NCBI GenBank assembly: GCA_944989445.1
Contig: CALYLW010000121.1
Coordinates: 604,729 to 668,728, forward strand
Origin: Ampullaceana balthica
Taxonomy: Eukaryota; Mollusca; Gastropoda; Lymnaeidae
Direction: 5' to 3'
DNA length: 64,000 nt
Shown piece by piece: positions 13,801 through 28,800 of the stretch (position 1 is its first letter; each line of letters starts with the position of its first letter). Both the position numbers and the translations under genes were made by a program. A model generated the notes under the pieces. That model ran no database searches, had not been told where the DNA came from, and saw only the letters and a list, made by a program, of their open reading frames with translations.

Positions 13801-16800
13801 GAATGAGTCATAAGCATTTAAAAATTATACGCTTGTATGATATCTTTAGCTAAGTTCATTTGGGCTCAAAATGAAAGATTTAAAAAAAATATTTTTAAAG
13901 TCTTAATGACTGCTGTGAATAACGCAAGTGTATGTGATTAACATTGGATTTGACTTTCAAGTTCCCTTACCATGTCCCGCAGGTATTCAGTGGTAACATC
14001 ATAGATAAGAGGGAACATAACTTTGACAAGTCCAGCACTATTGGCACCTGGGCACCACCTGCAAAAAATGTCATTTCAAAATTATCTTTCATCCTTAACA
14101 AACAATTTTAGACTATTAAAACATTTTTTAATGCCAACCAGAGAATAATAAAAACATAGGCTGATATAAACATTAATAAAATAAAATTTCAGAGAGTAAT
14201 TAAAATCAAGTCTAAAATGAATTAACATAAAACTTTAACTTTTCTATCAATCCTTTATAAAACTATGGTTAATTGTTATGTATTTATTTTACAGTTGGAA
14301 TTCGGTGCCGATCACTTGGCTTTACACAGCTTAAACCAGTTTTATAAGTTGAATAACTTGACCAAAAAATATGTTAAGTGCTTAGCTAAAGGAATTATGA
14401 ATGACTTAAACTTACAGAATAAGGTCACTCCCAAAACGAACAAGAGAATGTAGCACATGCCGCAATGAAGCATTGATACAGAAAGGAGATTGACCTGATG
14501 GTCCGAGAAAAAAGTAAAGCAAGAATTAAAATTTATACAAATAAATATAATAGACAATTTTTTTAATGATGTATAAATTTCACCATTTGTTTTCTTATTT
14601 ACACTAAAAAAAATTTCCAAAACTGCTTATTAGTTATCTTTAGATTTTAGAGGAAAAACAAATTTGAGTTTAGAAAATGATCTAACAAACCTGACAAAGT
14701 GACCATGTGAGCACTATGAATGGCATCAATGTAGCTCTCACTTGGAATAGGGTCTGAAGCAAAGGCATTTCTCTGAAATATTTTTTTAAAATATAATAAT
14801 GATGCTTTTAAATTGTTTCTTTATTTTTGTATTATAAAAGAGCTTATCTTAGAATGACCTCCAATGAAAGTGTTATTTCTATTTCTCACCCAAGCTCCCA
14901 TTGTGGGGAATTCATTCCCTCCACTGTTATTCCATTTGTCAACAGCATTCCTCACTGAGCTTGGCAGCAGTCCAACAACACTAGAGCCAAGGCCTTTAAC
15001 TGCACTCGGATGATTGGAGCCAACACTCAGGACCTGACCAAAGGCCTTCAATCGCTGACTTGTCAAACTTTTGTCTTCAGGGGTTGCAACTTTATTTAGG
15101 ATGCAAGATCTATTCGGATACAGAATCACTCTGATTATTTCATGGATATCAACAAATCTTATCATAAGTCAGTCCATCTAGCGCAAGCCTTTCCATGCTC
15201 CATTTCTCAAGTTATTTTAAAGTAAATGCAAAGAAGATTGTCTCTTTCTCAGATAATTCATAGCTTCTATGGCATAGATACAATTTGAAGTTTTGTGCCT
15301 TCATTAAAAATATTTTTAATCAATTATTTAGCAACAAAATAATTTGATATGAAACAATGGGCCCAGGAAAAATGTATGTGCTTGGTAAAAATCATGCAAG
15401 CCTGGCAGCAAAAAATAAATTGTATTTGAGATGTTAGCCTCATTTCAAAACAAAGCAGAGTACCATAGCTCTAAAAACAAGCAAAGTAGAACATATCTTT
15501 TAACTTGATTGATGTTAAATCTTGTCCTAGACTTTACCTTGATGGGATGGATTAGCTTGCGCCGATTTATTTATTAATATAAACAACACATTGAAGTTTT
15601 TTAAAACTTATTTAGAGTAGATTTCATGATGTTGCGGAGAGGGGGAAAAAGTGAGTAAATATGGCTTTAATTTGACATTTACAAAAAAACTGAGATTCTG
15701 TAATAAAACATTTTAAAAAATGGGGGTGAGACTGCAACCACGCTTTTAAATTAGTAAATGTATAACATATAAACAGGGTATTAGTTAGCCTGACAGGACA
15801 TAACACAGCAGCGAACGTTTCGGCAAAGAGCCTTCATCAACGAACAAATAGTACGTTTTATTTGTGAACTAATACCCTGTTTATATGTTAAACATTTACT
15901 AAAACATTTAAAGAGTTTTTACTGAAAGAAAATGTTCATAGAAATAATTATCATTGACTTATCTGAAAACCCTTATCAAAATAAAACATAAAAATTGCAC
16001 ATTTGCTACTTGAACATGTACATAGATCATTTAATTTAACATTTATTTTTACAAATGCCATTTCTTAATCCTTAAAAAATTATAAATAGACTTAACTCTT
16101 AACAAAAAAAGAACTGCGATTGTGGAGAAGTAGTAATAAGCCTAGGCGGTTGGAGTGCATAGTGATGGTTATCAGTGTGTGACTCACCTGGCGAAGGCAC
16201 TGAATGCCTCAATAAGAACGAATATTGCTGGTATCAGATCTTTAGTAAAGTGCATTGCCTTGTTTGGGTCAGGATCCGACTGGAAGATTTATTTTAAAAA
16301 TAATTTTCGTTTAGCGTTTATAACTTTACTTTTAGGTAATTGATTTAATATTTTCAAGTAAAATTCTCATACAGAAAATATGGTTTGATAACCTCCTTTA
16401 GTATAATGGTTATTGTATTTCACCTGTGCTTTGGTGAAGGTGTCATCAAGTGATACTTGGCATTTAGCCATCATGGCATCCAGGATAAGAATATCTGACA
16501 TTCCAGGCAAATCTTTTGCACTGATCTCATTGGTTGAGATGTTTGGCAATTTAGAAATCTGAGGAATTTATTGAAACAAAAGAAAAATGTCATCACTTAT
16601 CACTAAATTTATCAAAATTAAGAAACATCATGTTTTAAATTACAAAATATAATTGAAATGTCAATCTTTGAGCAATAAGAAAAAGAACTCTTTTTTTAAA
16701 AACTCTTTTACATCATGAACAAAAATTAAAATTGCAGAGCACAATTTCACATCAAATGCTTTTTTTTATTCTTTAATTTTAGCTTCTTTCATAGGGCAAC

Positions 16801-19800
16801 ATTTTTTTTTAAATCTTAAAATTATGTTGGCAGTGTCTACAAAAATATCCACCCCATGAGTTGGTAATTGTCCATTGAAATAGTTATCTAAAGAAGTAAT
16901 TCCAAAGGAATTGATATTTTTTAAACCTTATGTAAATGCTAATATTTTTATTTGGAATACCAAAAAGACTGAGCACTTTTTACAATTCCTTGGCTTAATT
17001 CACACCAAAAAAAAATAATTAAAATAAATTAATGTATTTATAAATATAAAATTATACATATTTTTTTTAAGGAAATTGAATAAACTAATATGACCTTAAA
17101 TATGTTATTAAACATCATACTTGCTCAATTTCGGTGAAAATTCTTATTGTTAGGCCTATATAAGTCATTAGATAATTTTAATGTAATAAAAAAATATTCA
17201 AATGTGAAATTGTATAACTTTATAATATTGCAGGGTCATCCACTTTTAATGTTTACGAAAACCAAAACTAAATTTTTTTTTATAAAAATGGAAGCTGCCA
17301 ATAGAATGGAAAGATAAGACTTTGTCAACAGAATGAATGGGATTACCAGGCACAATGACTGGCCCTTAGATCTGCCTTCTCTCTTTCTCTCCAGTTATTT
17401 ATGAGCCAAAAACCAAATGTGTCATCTTAAAAGGATTAAGACAATAGCAACTAACACAAAGTAATAAGTATTTGATTTGTTCTGAAATAAATCATGAAAG
17501 AATACCTGTTGACTTATGTAAGACATGGCCAACATGACATCAAATCTGCTGGTGTTACTCAGCCCTGCTGCAGTTTCAAACAGTAGTGATGCTTCTTCTG
17601 TGGTCAATCCTTGTTTTACTAGACAATCCTGGTCAAAAGACAAACGTGAACTTTTGATTAAGTAAAATAATCCAATTCACTTCAGTAGATTTATAAAACT
17701 ATTATATGCAATATACCAGAATATTAATTTTTACACACTTTACTTATAAAGGGTCATAATTAAGAATTCTGGTTAGTTTAATATATTTCTGCTCTTGTCT
17801 TTGTAATACATATTCATTTAAAACACATTAACTCTCTTTTAAATATTTTTTCCCAATTAATTCTTAATAAAGGTCATTTAGCATGTAGTCACAACCAGCA
17901 GAGGTTACTTTTCTGATTTCAAAATAGATTACATTAGAGATTTGCTTTCAGAGTAAGATAAACATTCCTGCCATGGAAAATCTATTATGTATTTACCTGT
18001 ATCCAAGAAGAATATGATTTGTGGCCAATACGAGGAGCCCATCTCAGAGTATGCAAAATAAAGGCTGCCTCCATTGAGACATCTGTTTTACTGAGCATCT
18101 GGATGTATTCCAAAGATGGGGGAAGGCATGACAGCAGTCGCCATAACAACAGGAAATGGTAGTGCATTGTTGAGGCATCCTGAAATACAATTTTTTAGAT
18201 TATTTTTAAAGAAAAAATGTGAAGCTTTAAATGAGTTAACGTTTAGGAATTTATTTGGATTGTTTTAAATAAGTGTGACCAAAAAAAAACAGGCTCACCA
18301 ATAATGTAAGCCTCTCCTTGGTTTTGTCACACTGAGATCCTGCCATGAGCAATCGGACACAAGATGAGTAGAACTGGTTGTAGTTGAGTTTGTATTCACT
18401 GCTCAGAAGTACACTGATGGCCTGAAGGGTGGAGAACATCACAAGTGTATTTAAGAAAGTCAGGATGACACACATTAAAAACATAATCTCACAGGCACTG
18501 GAGGGAGTCAAAATTTAAAGTTGAGCACCAATAACATTTTCGGTTATTACTTATAATATACATTAAATAAATATGAGCAAAATTCTTGCTACTTACTAGA
18601 CCATCAATTTTAGAAATGTCTTGTAAGTTCGGATCAGCTGGACAAAGATGATAAAATCGAGGCTTCATTGCACCAACTAGGTGGGGGGAAAATATGTATT
18701 TTATTTTTCAGGTTTTAATTTATAATAATCTGAATGAACATTGACTATTTAAGATAGGAGTAAAAAATCCAGTTATAATTTTATAAGACAAAAATCATTA
18801 ATAGATGGATGTTGAAAATTATGTTTAACATCAAAGAAAATAATTTCAGGGCATTAAAACTAATTCACCAGGACAAAATCCAACACCTTCTGTGTTCTCT
18901 GGTGTTAGCAAATTTTTTCTGAAGTTTTCCTCTACCTCCCTGCAGGGGAAAAACTTTGAGGATCTGTTGCTAATGCCTTCTTTCTCAGTAGGCAAAGCAT
19001 GTGATGTAAATAGATTGTGCTGAACCTAAGGGACAAAGAAATTGGCAAGTAAAATTTAGCAGTCAGATTATCAACTTTTCAATAACATACTTATTACAAA
19101 ATTTAATTACCTCTTCCAAAATAAGCTGATTAAAAACAATTTATATTTTTAACAATTAGATAAATGTTCTATTTTATTTTTAAATTTATTAGTTTAAAAA
19201 TTAATATATACAGTCGAACCCACTTATCTCGAGCTCGGTTATATCGACCACCCTATTATGTCGACGTTTTTTATTGGAACCGCCAAATTCTCTCTTTGTC
19301 TTAGCATTTTTTTCATCGGCTATTTCGATTTTTCTAAGTCGCCGAAACCTAGTATCTCGAGCACAAAAGATGGCCAAATTTGCAACTTAACTCGATTTTC
19401 GTCGGTTGAAAATAAAGGTTTGTATCGAGAATCGACGGTGGTTTTTATATAATTAAATTAAAAAATTAATAAATTATTATTCTTTTAAAAGTTTGTTGTT
19501 GTTGCTTTGTTACCAGTAACTTGACTGTGACACTAACACGCGCGTGACGATGAAACTGATTAACACAGTACACACTACACACAGCCCACAGCGTGCTGTG
19601 ATCAACGGTCAAGGCCACAATAGTTTTATTTATATTACAAGTTTGATTGACTGAGGAAATTCGAGAACGTTCTGTTAGTTAATTAACAGATATCCTGCAC
19701 GTCAAAAGCATTAAACTTAAAATAACCATATTGATTTGTTTATTTGTATTTTAAATTCGCTGGGCAACGCGACTGCGACACGGCGAAGTGTAAACTTTGA

Positions 19801-22800
19801 CCTTTTAGCGCATGCGCAGACAATTATAAACTGGTAACTTATTTTTCATTAAATAAATGGAATCGAAACATGACAGAGACGTAATCAAAGTCCTTTACTT
19901 CGGCATAAATATATATACATCAAAAGCATTAAACTTAAAATAACCATATTGATTTGTTTATTTGTATTTTAAATTCGCTGATGCGCCTGTGACACGGCGA
20001 AGCGTAAACTTTGACCTTTTAGCGCATGCGCAGACAATTATAAACTGGTAACTTATTTTTCATTAAATAAATGGAATCGAAACATGACATAGACGTAATC
20101 AAAGTCCTTTACTTCGGCATAAATATATATACATGTGTATATATATATATATATATTCCCGATTAGTCATAACTTTTCCCGACTTTCAAGACCGAGAATT
20201 TATTTTTAAGAATTCCCGACTTTTTCCCGTTTTCCTGAGTGGGAACCATGGTTATATTTAAATTTTAAACGGTCCTTAAAAACGAACGGTCATTACAACC
20301 TTAGACTTAAGAAAGAGTGAAGAAATATTAGGTTTCCGATACGATTCCGATAAATCATCCCATCACTAATTAACGCTAACTAATTAATCATGTACATAAA
20401 GAAATTTCAAGCACATGTTAATATTTTGCCGCCATATTGGTTTTCGTTTTAACTCGATCATTGGTTATGTCGACGCCATTTTTCATACCCCAACGCCGTC
20501 GACTTAAGCGGTTTTGACTGTAAATGAAAAAAGTAAGTTACCTGATCCATAAGCTGAGAGGGTGGGTCATAAAAGTAATGAAGAAAGTATTCCAATATCA
20601 ACACCAAGCGACTCAATGCCAGGGGAACTGTCTTTTCTATCCTACTCAAGTTTGAAGGGCCTTGCCTCTCAGTACAGCTGTAATGTGTATTTTTTTAATG
20701 ATATTTTGTAACAACTACAAAAAATTCAAACTTATTGGTACCCTTTAAAATTTATAACCATTTTTTTTTCAAGTTGTAAATTTGAGAAGCAGGATACTGA
20801 CCAAAACAGCTAGACATCTAGGATATGCAAATTTAAATTGTATTATTAAAATTCCATACACTGGAGAAACATCCATGACCATTTGGCAGATTTTGATGAG
20901 AATTCCCTTCTTCTGAGCAAGACGTAACCCATGGAAGAGAAAAAGTAACACCTGCATGTGCTCCACGTTCACATCTGTAGATTAGTTTTTGAAAGTTTAG
21001 TAAAGAAATAGGATGAGCTACTGTGATATGACAACGCTGTAGCTATTGACACATCGCATTGGATTAAATCATAAAAGAAAGAAAAAAAAACAATTAAAAC
21101 TTAGTTGTAAAAAGATAAAAAGTGCCTTTTGCTTACATTTTTTTTAATGAAATAAATTACTTAAAAATTCATTATTTTATGATGTAATTTATTTACAAAA
21201 CTTAGAATTAGTGAATACTATCTGTGTCACCAACCTTCCATGACCTCAGTTTTGTTTTCACTACTCTCAATGGTTGATTGTAGACGTTTCAAGAACTTAT
21301 CCCAAATTGCAATCACTGCATTGTCCGCAGAACCTGCTTTAACCGCCTTGTCTCCACGCTCCTGCTGCTGTCTGAGAAGCAGGACACTGACCAAAACAGC
21401 TAGACATCTAGGATGTGCCGTCAGTGGCCAAGGATCAACACTGGAGGGACTCAGACCCAGTGAAATCAAGTAGAAATCCTAGTTTGGAATAAAACAGGAT
21501 ATAATTTTCAGCTATTGACTTGCAACAAAAGTGGGTTTGGAAATATTCAGCAGAGTTAATAGTATTTTTGTATGTTTCTATAATTTTGTGGGTCACAATG
21601 CATATTTTTAAAAAAAACAATAAAAGAAATGATATTATATATTGTAGTACTACAGTCATGATTAATTACCTGTAACTGCTCTGAGAGAGCTTCAGTAGCT
21701 ATCAAGCTGTGGTTGAATCTGGCAACTACATTGGATACCACCAAGTAACCTTTATCTGATTTTTCAAAGAAGAAAGGAAAACAATAATATGACATTTTTT
21801 TACTAATAAATAATGTTAAGATCAAGAGGGGCAAATACTTAATTTTGTAAAATAAACAAAGCAAAATTTAGCGTTAAAAAAAAATTTAAAATAAAGGAAA
21901 ATGTCAGAAAGCAGGCACAAAATAAAACACAATTTGTTACCTCCACTGAAAAACTATATTCTTAATTTAACAGACAAAAAAAAATATTGAACATTGAACA
22001 CAGCCTTTTTTGTTTGGTTTTCCTGTAACCCACCATTGTCAACCCGAGCACACTCTTTATCCAAGTCTTTGGTCAACTGTGACAGCATTGCAATGTGTTC
22101 TTGTGTGATGCTGGATCTGGGCAAGGAATTTTTAAAAATGATCAACAAAACCTTATCAGCTTTGGAGAAGCTGTTAAACACAATTATAAAATTTTAATAA
22201 ATTAACAAGAGACTAATCAATCCATTGATAAATTTGACACTTAACTTCTTAAACCCAATTTATTTTCTTGTCAATAATAACTGCCATGTAAAACAAGGTC
22301 TATATGTTAAATAAAGCTAGATCAATTTAAATTACCTTGTGATTTCTCTAATGTTACTATTACGAGAATTCAGTAGATACACATTGAAAAAATTCATCAC
22401 TGTGCTGACCAGTGCTGTAAACTGCAATAATAAAACAAAAATATACTTTTATATATAGTACATCAAACATGATCAAGGGCGACGGTTCAAAGCAGAATTA
22501 AATTTTGCATATTATTGCAATTTATTAAATTAGAGCATCATCTTGCTTTTTAAAAAAATCAAATGTCATCAAATTTTATACAATTTGTTTTTTTTTAATT
22601 AATAATCCTACAAAATGTAAAATTCAATTTTTCTTTATGTCCATCATTTTAGCACTCCAAACTTCTGTAATCAGTTTTGAGAAAATGAAGCATGGCATTC
22701 CCGGTCTACATAAATTGAATAAATATATCTATCGCAAAAATATTATCCTTTTTTTTCTACACTTAAACTCACGCCTTCTGGCTCTCGTTTGTCAGGTACA

Positions 22801-25800
22801 AAGTTGGGACTTCTCTCTCCAACTATTGCCTCCCTTTGTCTCTTTCCTTCACCTCCCAGGGCATCAACACGAGGAGGAGGTGGTGGAGGAGGCGCAGTTG
22901 TAATGGATTCACTTGGAGACAAAGCCTCTTCAAGCCACTGACCAAGGATTGGTTCTGAGTCATCATCTGAAAGGTCATTTTGAAATTTTGGGAAAACTTT
23001 TGATTAGACCATTTAAAATGACCATTTAAAGCCTATGTGATAAAAAAATGAAATATATATTATTTAAAAATTCTCTTAGTACCTTCACTGCTGTCTTCCG
23101 AAGTACTGAAGTCATCCTCATAAAACGTGTTGGAGTCAGACGTGCTGCTACTGCTTATTGTTTCCTGGGAATCAGAGCCTTGCTTCTGACGTTTGAGGTA
23201 TACTGCCTGTTAAATTGTGATAATGAGTGGATTTATTTATTTTTTTTCTTATGAGTGTTGGGCTTTGTTAGAAACAAAATTATAATTAGAGGGGAAAAGA
23301 ATTAGAACTAATTTATAAGCAGATTAATTTGATATCAAGCACAAAAATTAGTCTGCTATGCTTTAAAATTAAAAATATCTTCAATTACTTTTTTAAAAGC
23401 TGTAGACATCAGCTGAATCATGAGATCTGGCAGGGCAACAGTCCTGAGTAATTCCTTGACTCTGGCCCAGGCTGTTGGGTTGTCTAGAATACCAACTCTT
23501 AGTCCAGTGTCGTCAGTAGGTGTAGAGTCCTAGTAAATTAAAATCAATGATTTTGTTATGCTTATTTAATCTCAAAGCCTAACATAACTTAATTTAAAAA
23601 AATTTCCCTTAGCCACTTTAAAAATTTAAAAAATTATCTCTTAGCCACTTTAAAAATAAAAATTCTACACAAGACTCACAGATGTTTCTAGTTCATCGGG
23701 TCCCTCCACAGCCAAATCTTCAAGAAGTGGTATTAGAAGCTTTATAGCATTGGTAGCTAGGGCAACAGCTGTTACACTAAGGAAAGGAGGGCCACTAGAT
23801 TTTGAAAGTAAAATTAAAATTCTTCTATTTATTCAAGTATATAAGAGTTGTTTAATGTTCATTATAATTAAATTAAGATACAGTGTACCACCGCCTATTC
23901 ACGGTTTCCCATTTGCCGCCCTGCCTATTTGTGGGTTAGGCTCTTAACCCTATCGCATCATTTTATTGTCATTGATTATTGAAATTTTAAATTATTATTG
24001 CAATACAGTACATTGTTTTTTTATAAATGCATACACTGTACCATATGTACATAGGTATGTACAGTGCATATTGTTTGTGACCGTGCATTAATACTGTTTT
24101 TCAGTTGCATATTATTACTGAATTGTACTGTACTGAACTGTGTTATCATTACCGGAACGTGTGTGCGGACTGTATTATCTGTCTAAGTTTGCCTTTAAAT
24201 TTGTTCCATTTTCTGTCAATACTAATACATATGTTGTACGCATAAGAAAAATTACTTTATGGTACAGTAATGCAGTATGGGTAACTATGCTATGCAATAT
24301 TACTGTCCTCCTGTACTAACATTTCTTTCGTATTAAAATATTGTAGCAGAGCAAAATTAAAATGCGTTTACATTATCCACTACTACATTAGTGAAATACA
24401 TAACTGCATGCAATATAACTACATTATTACTGCATTAATGAGCAAGGTTGTCTTTAGAAAGTGTTAGAGAAACATTTAGTATCGTATACAATCGCATACA
24501 AAGGCGTTTTAAAACTGTATCCAATATTCATGGTTTTTTGCCACTGGCAGGGTGGTAAATAACAAGGCCCCAGCGAACAGCGGGAGCACACTGTATTTAT
24601 GAAAAATGGTATACTTCTACTTAACAATCTTAAATTTTAAAAATTATATTCATGATACAAAACCTTTTAGCTGACCCAGGTCTTGTGGGTACACTTGGGG
24701 GATCTTTCTTTTGGGCCCCTTCAGGAACTTTGGGCTTAGTGTCTTTTCTCTCCAGGATAGCAGCATGAGTGAGAGAAAGGATGCCCTGCAATCCTTTCAA
24801 TGTCTCCCACGCTGCTAGCAGATTCAGATTCTGTGCCATCTGTCATTGAAAGAGTGTTGTTTTATAATAGAGCCTATTTTGCCTGAACTTGAATAAATTC
24901 CTTTTATAAATTAGTAAATCATTGTGAAATTTCAAATTAATGACCATGCTGTTTAGTATTGAAAACATAAAGGGAAATATAAATATTGAAATGCATGTCA
25001 ATATAAAACCCCAACATTCAAATAGCAATACATTTGTGAATTCATTAAAAATAAAAACCACTGATAAAAAAAAATGAAGACTATAATAATTTGTATTACT
25101 GAGCAGTTGAGACAAACAAAAAAAATACAAATTTTATAGGAATTTTTTTCGTTTCATGACAATGGTCACATAAGTCATATGCCATAAATCAAACTGTGGA
25201 GAATTGAAATTATAAAGCTTAATGACCTTAACTTTATACTACTTACACTGCCACCAGCTCTTGTAGAAGTTTTGATGGCAGCTGAAACCCAGGTGAAGAT
25301 TTCAAGCTGAATGGACAGGAAAAATTTAAAAGTACATTTGTTTTTTTTTCAAATAAGGAATTGGAGATTATACAACTTGGTAATATCAATTTTAACTTGA
25401 AAAATTGGTTACAGATAACTTTTTGGTTCTTTTCAGCTACTATTGTTTAAATTTAAATAGAGCAGCAATATAATTTTTATAAATTTTTACATATTAATTA
25501 AATTAAAGGTGGCTAATAAGCAACATACACTCTTTTGGACAATGCTGTGTCCTTGGCTGTCCATCTCTTCATCCTTTGGACCTGGGGCTTGAGAAGGCCC
25601 TGAAGGCCTAACAGCATTGACAACAGTGTCAGCTGTTGCTACAGAAACAGCAGCAAACAAGCAGCCAAGAGTGATTTCAACAATTGTTTTCAGTCTTTTG
25701 GGGCTAAGGGGCTCTAAGATTGGTAAAGAGAAGGCTCTCCAAACATCTGAGACTTCAGCTAGTAAAAACTGATATCTGTGGTATAAACAAAAAGTAGAGT

Positions 25801-28800
25801 AACCCTGCTAAGATTCACAACCAAAATAACTGGAATTAAAATAAAACAAAACCTATAATTCAAATTTGAAATTAAACTGAGTATAGTGCTTAGGCTAACC
25901 AACCATTTAGAGGGTATTTTAATAATAATGAATATTTGAGGGCAATACATTTTGGCAGCTAATTCCAAACAGAAATAATTAAGTTTATTCTACTGAACAA
26001 GGAATTATTTATTTTTTGAACAAACCCATTTCTAGTTGTCAAGGCTTGAGACAAGGTGCCAGGAAGCATGAAGGTTGAACCTTTCTGAGCATCTGTGTAT
26101 CTCTGCAAGTATTTACTAAGAAAGGATTGTTGGGTACAACAGGCTAGCAGAATGTCAGCTCCATTCATGCTCAGAAAGACTTCTATGTTCTTTTGACAGA
26201 AGATAGCATTAGAATCCTCTGGGGCCTCTGACGCTTGGGCTGAAAGATAAAAATTATTCATTATTTTTTCTTTTTTAAATCTTTATCAGCTTTAAATTAT
26301 CAAAATTATCAATAAATTGTTTATCTATTTCAGGATGAGGCACCATTAAACAATTTGCTTTTACTCGAAACTGAGATAAAATTTACTACAAGGAAACAGA
26401 AAAGTCTTCAAAACATTAAACTAACAGTCAATTTAATAAACTTTTAAACTAAATATATTTTAATAAATACCGATTTTTTATTAAAGCAAAATGGAGGAGA
26501 ACATTGAGTCAAAACCATCATAAATGATGGTCATCACAACTATTAAAGAAAGAAAAGCCATCTCTATTTCAATGATATAGGGTATGACCAAGAAGGAAAT
26601 ATAATTTTGGTGAGATATTGCAAAAGGATCTCTTTGAATCACTTATATATCAAATTATTATTTCTGCCATGTTTTAGTTATACAAACATTGGATTGGCTG
26701 ACAATTCTTTAACTGACAGAACCAAAATTATTTAGAGTAAAAGCATACATTTTAACAACTATATTCTTGGTTATATGCTATTTAGCCTTACTCAACTAAC
26801 TGGAATCCAGTTTGTTACAACAAACATGAATTCAGAATCAACCCAAATTGGTACGATAGTCAGTAACCACAGCAAAGTAAATGTTTTATAGAAACATGGA
26901 CATATCACATACATGTAAGGCCTTTTAACTATTTTTAAAATATCTGAAAAAGGGTGAGTCTTTTTTGTTTCAAAACACAAACAGCAATAGCTATACTTAA
27001 TAATTCTACATACACATCAGCAAAGCAGGTGTCTTGGTTTCTTTTTCAGTCACTTCATTTAATAAATCAGGCTTTGTTAAATTAGATGTCACATCAGAAA
27101 ACACTGATGTCATTTGGTCAAACAAGTCTGTCTGTGTGTCTAATCTAGGCAATTTTTTTTCTTTGGATTTTTCTTTAATTTGGGAATCTGGATTTTGAAA
27201 AGAAAAAAATAATTATTTATATACATGTATATATATATCTTTAAAAATGCAAATGAAGCGAAAAATACAATGAATTTTTTTAAAGAGTCAATTTCTTTAA
27301 CTCAAATTATAAAATATATTTACATAGATTCAATTTTTTAAAATATAATTTTAAGACTCAAAGTGTTAATCTGCTATATTTACATTCATTTTAAACATTT
27401 TAATTTTTAAGACTCAAAGTGGATCGAATCTGTTATATTTTCATTCATTTTAAACAATTTCATTACAAATGAAAAAAAGATAGCTTAAATTTATTTTCTA
27501 CAAAAGTGAGTAATCCTTCAAACCATCTTGGTTCTTTGTGTTGTTATTTTTAATAATTAAAAATGAATACATTTTATCATAAAATATTCTAGCTCTTAAT
27601 TTTAAAAACATGATGAAACTAAATAAAAACTATACCTTTGTCTTGTTCATCTTTTCCTCCAGGAATTTCAACTGGCTTGAAGAGGCAGGTGAAGGTCACC
27701 ACATCTGGCCTAGAAAGGCTTTGCCCCCCTTTGCACATGGCACAGACTAGCATAATCATGTGTTTCTAGGGTGAATAAAATAATAATAAGGCATTGAATT
27801 ATACATTTTTAGACAAAGAATACAATTTTAGTCGTGCACTTATTTTTTCTTTTTTGTGTGCCTCTGTGGTAGACAGATTTCTACATTTATGATTTATCAA
27901 GCAAAATATTAAAATACTAGATACGACCCATGGTGTAGCATACGCCGCAGACTTGCTTATAGATAGTGCAAAGAAAGGGGGGATAGAACGGACAAAATAC
28001 AGCACGAAGAAATCAGAACAACGTGAATGAACCACGTCATTCTACGAAGGAACAACACAATTTAACGCAAGAAGCATTGTTGGTCTCGAGACCCCCCCCT
28101 TTGAAACCACTTCGCTTGATTGGTCGACCCCAGCGAGGGTCATTTGTGATGCTTATTTGCACACTGCTTGTTCATGATCTTGTTCTGGTGAATTATATAT
28201 ATAGATGTTACAAAAAAAATTTCAGATATGATGTTAAATAAGTTTTCAAAATCAGATTAGAGGAATTTTATGTTCAAGTTTATAATTTTATTTTGCTAAA
28301 AAAATAAAACATGATATACATTCTAAAAATACCTACTGGTGTGATAGCACATAATTTTTGTGGTGTCTCTAAGCGCTTGAGGAGGAAAGTCATTAAAATT
28401 TTACAAGCTGCATTTACTTGAATCAGGTTTGTCTTAGACACTGAAAATAACAAAATAACAAAAAGATGTCATTTGAGAATAATTTCTATGTGTTTGACTT
28501 TATATTTTAAGTAACAGATTCTTGTTTAAACGTGATGTCTGTTCTTACACATAATCTTCAACTGAACTTTAATTCATAACTACAGATTAAGCTACAAAAA
28601 CCTTGAATGCAGTGTTAAAAAATAATTTTAAAACAGCTATTGAATGAGTTATACATGCAAAATATGATTATTTTAATAACAGTATTATGGAAATAATTAT
28701 TTAGTTTATTATAGATAATACTCACAGCATACTGATACAGAGCAAAAGGCATTAGTGGCCAAGGCCACAAAAAGAGAGTAAAACGCTTCTTGCTCCTCAC

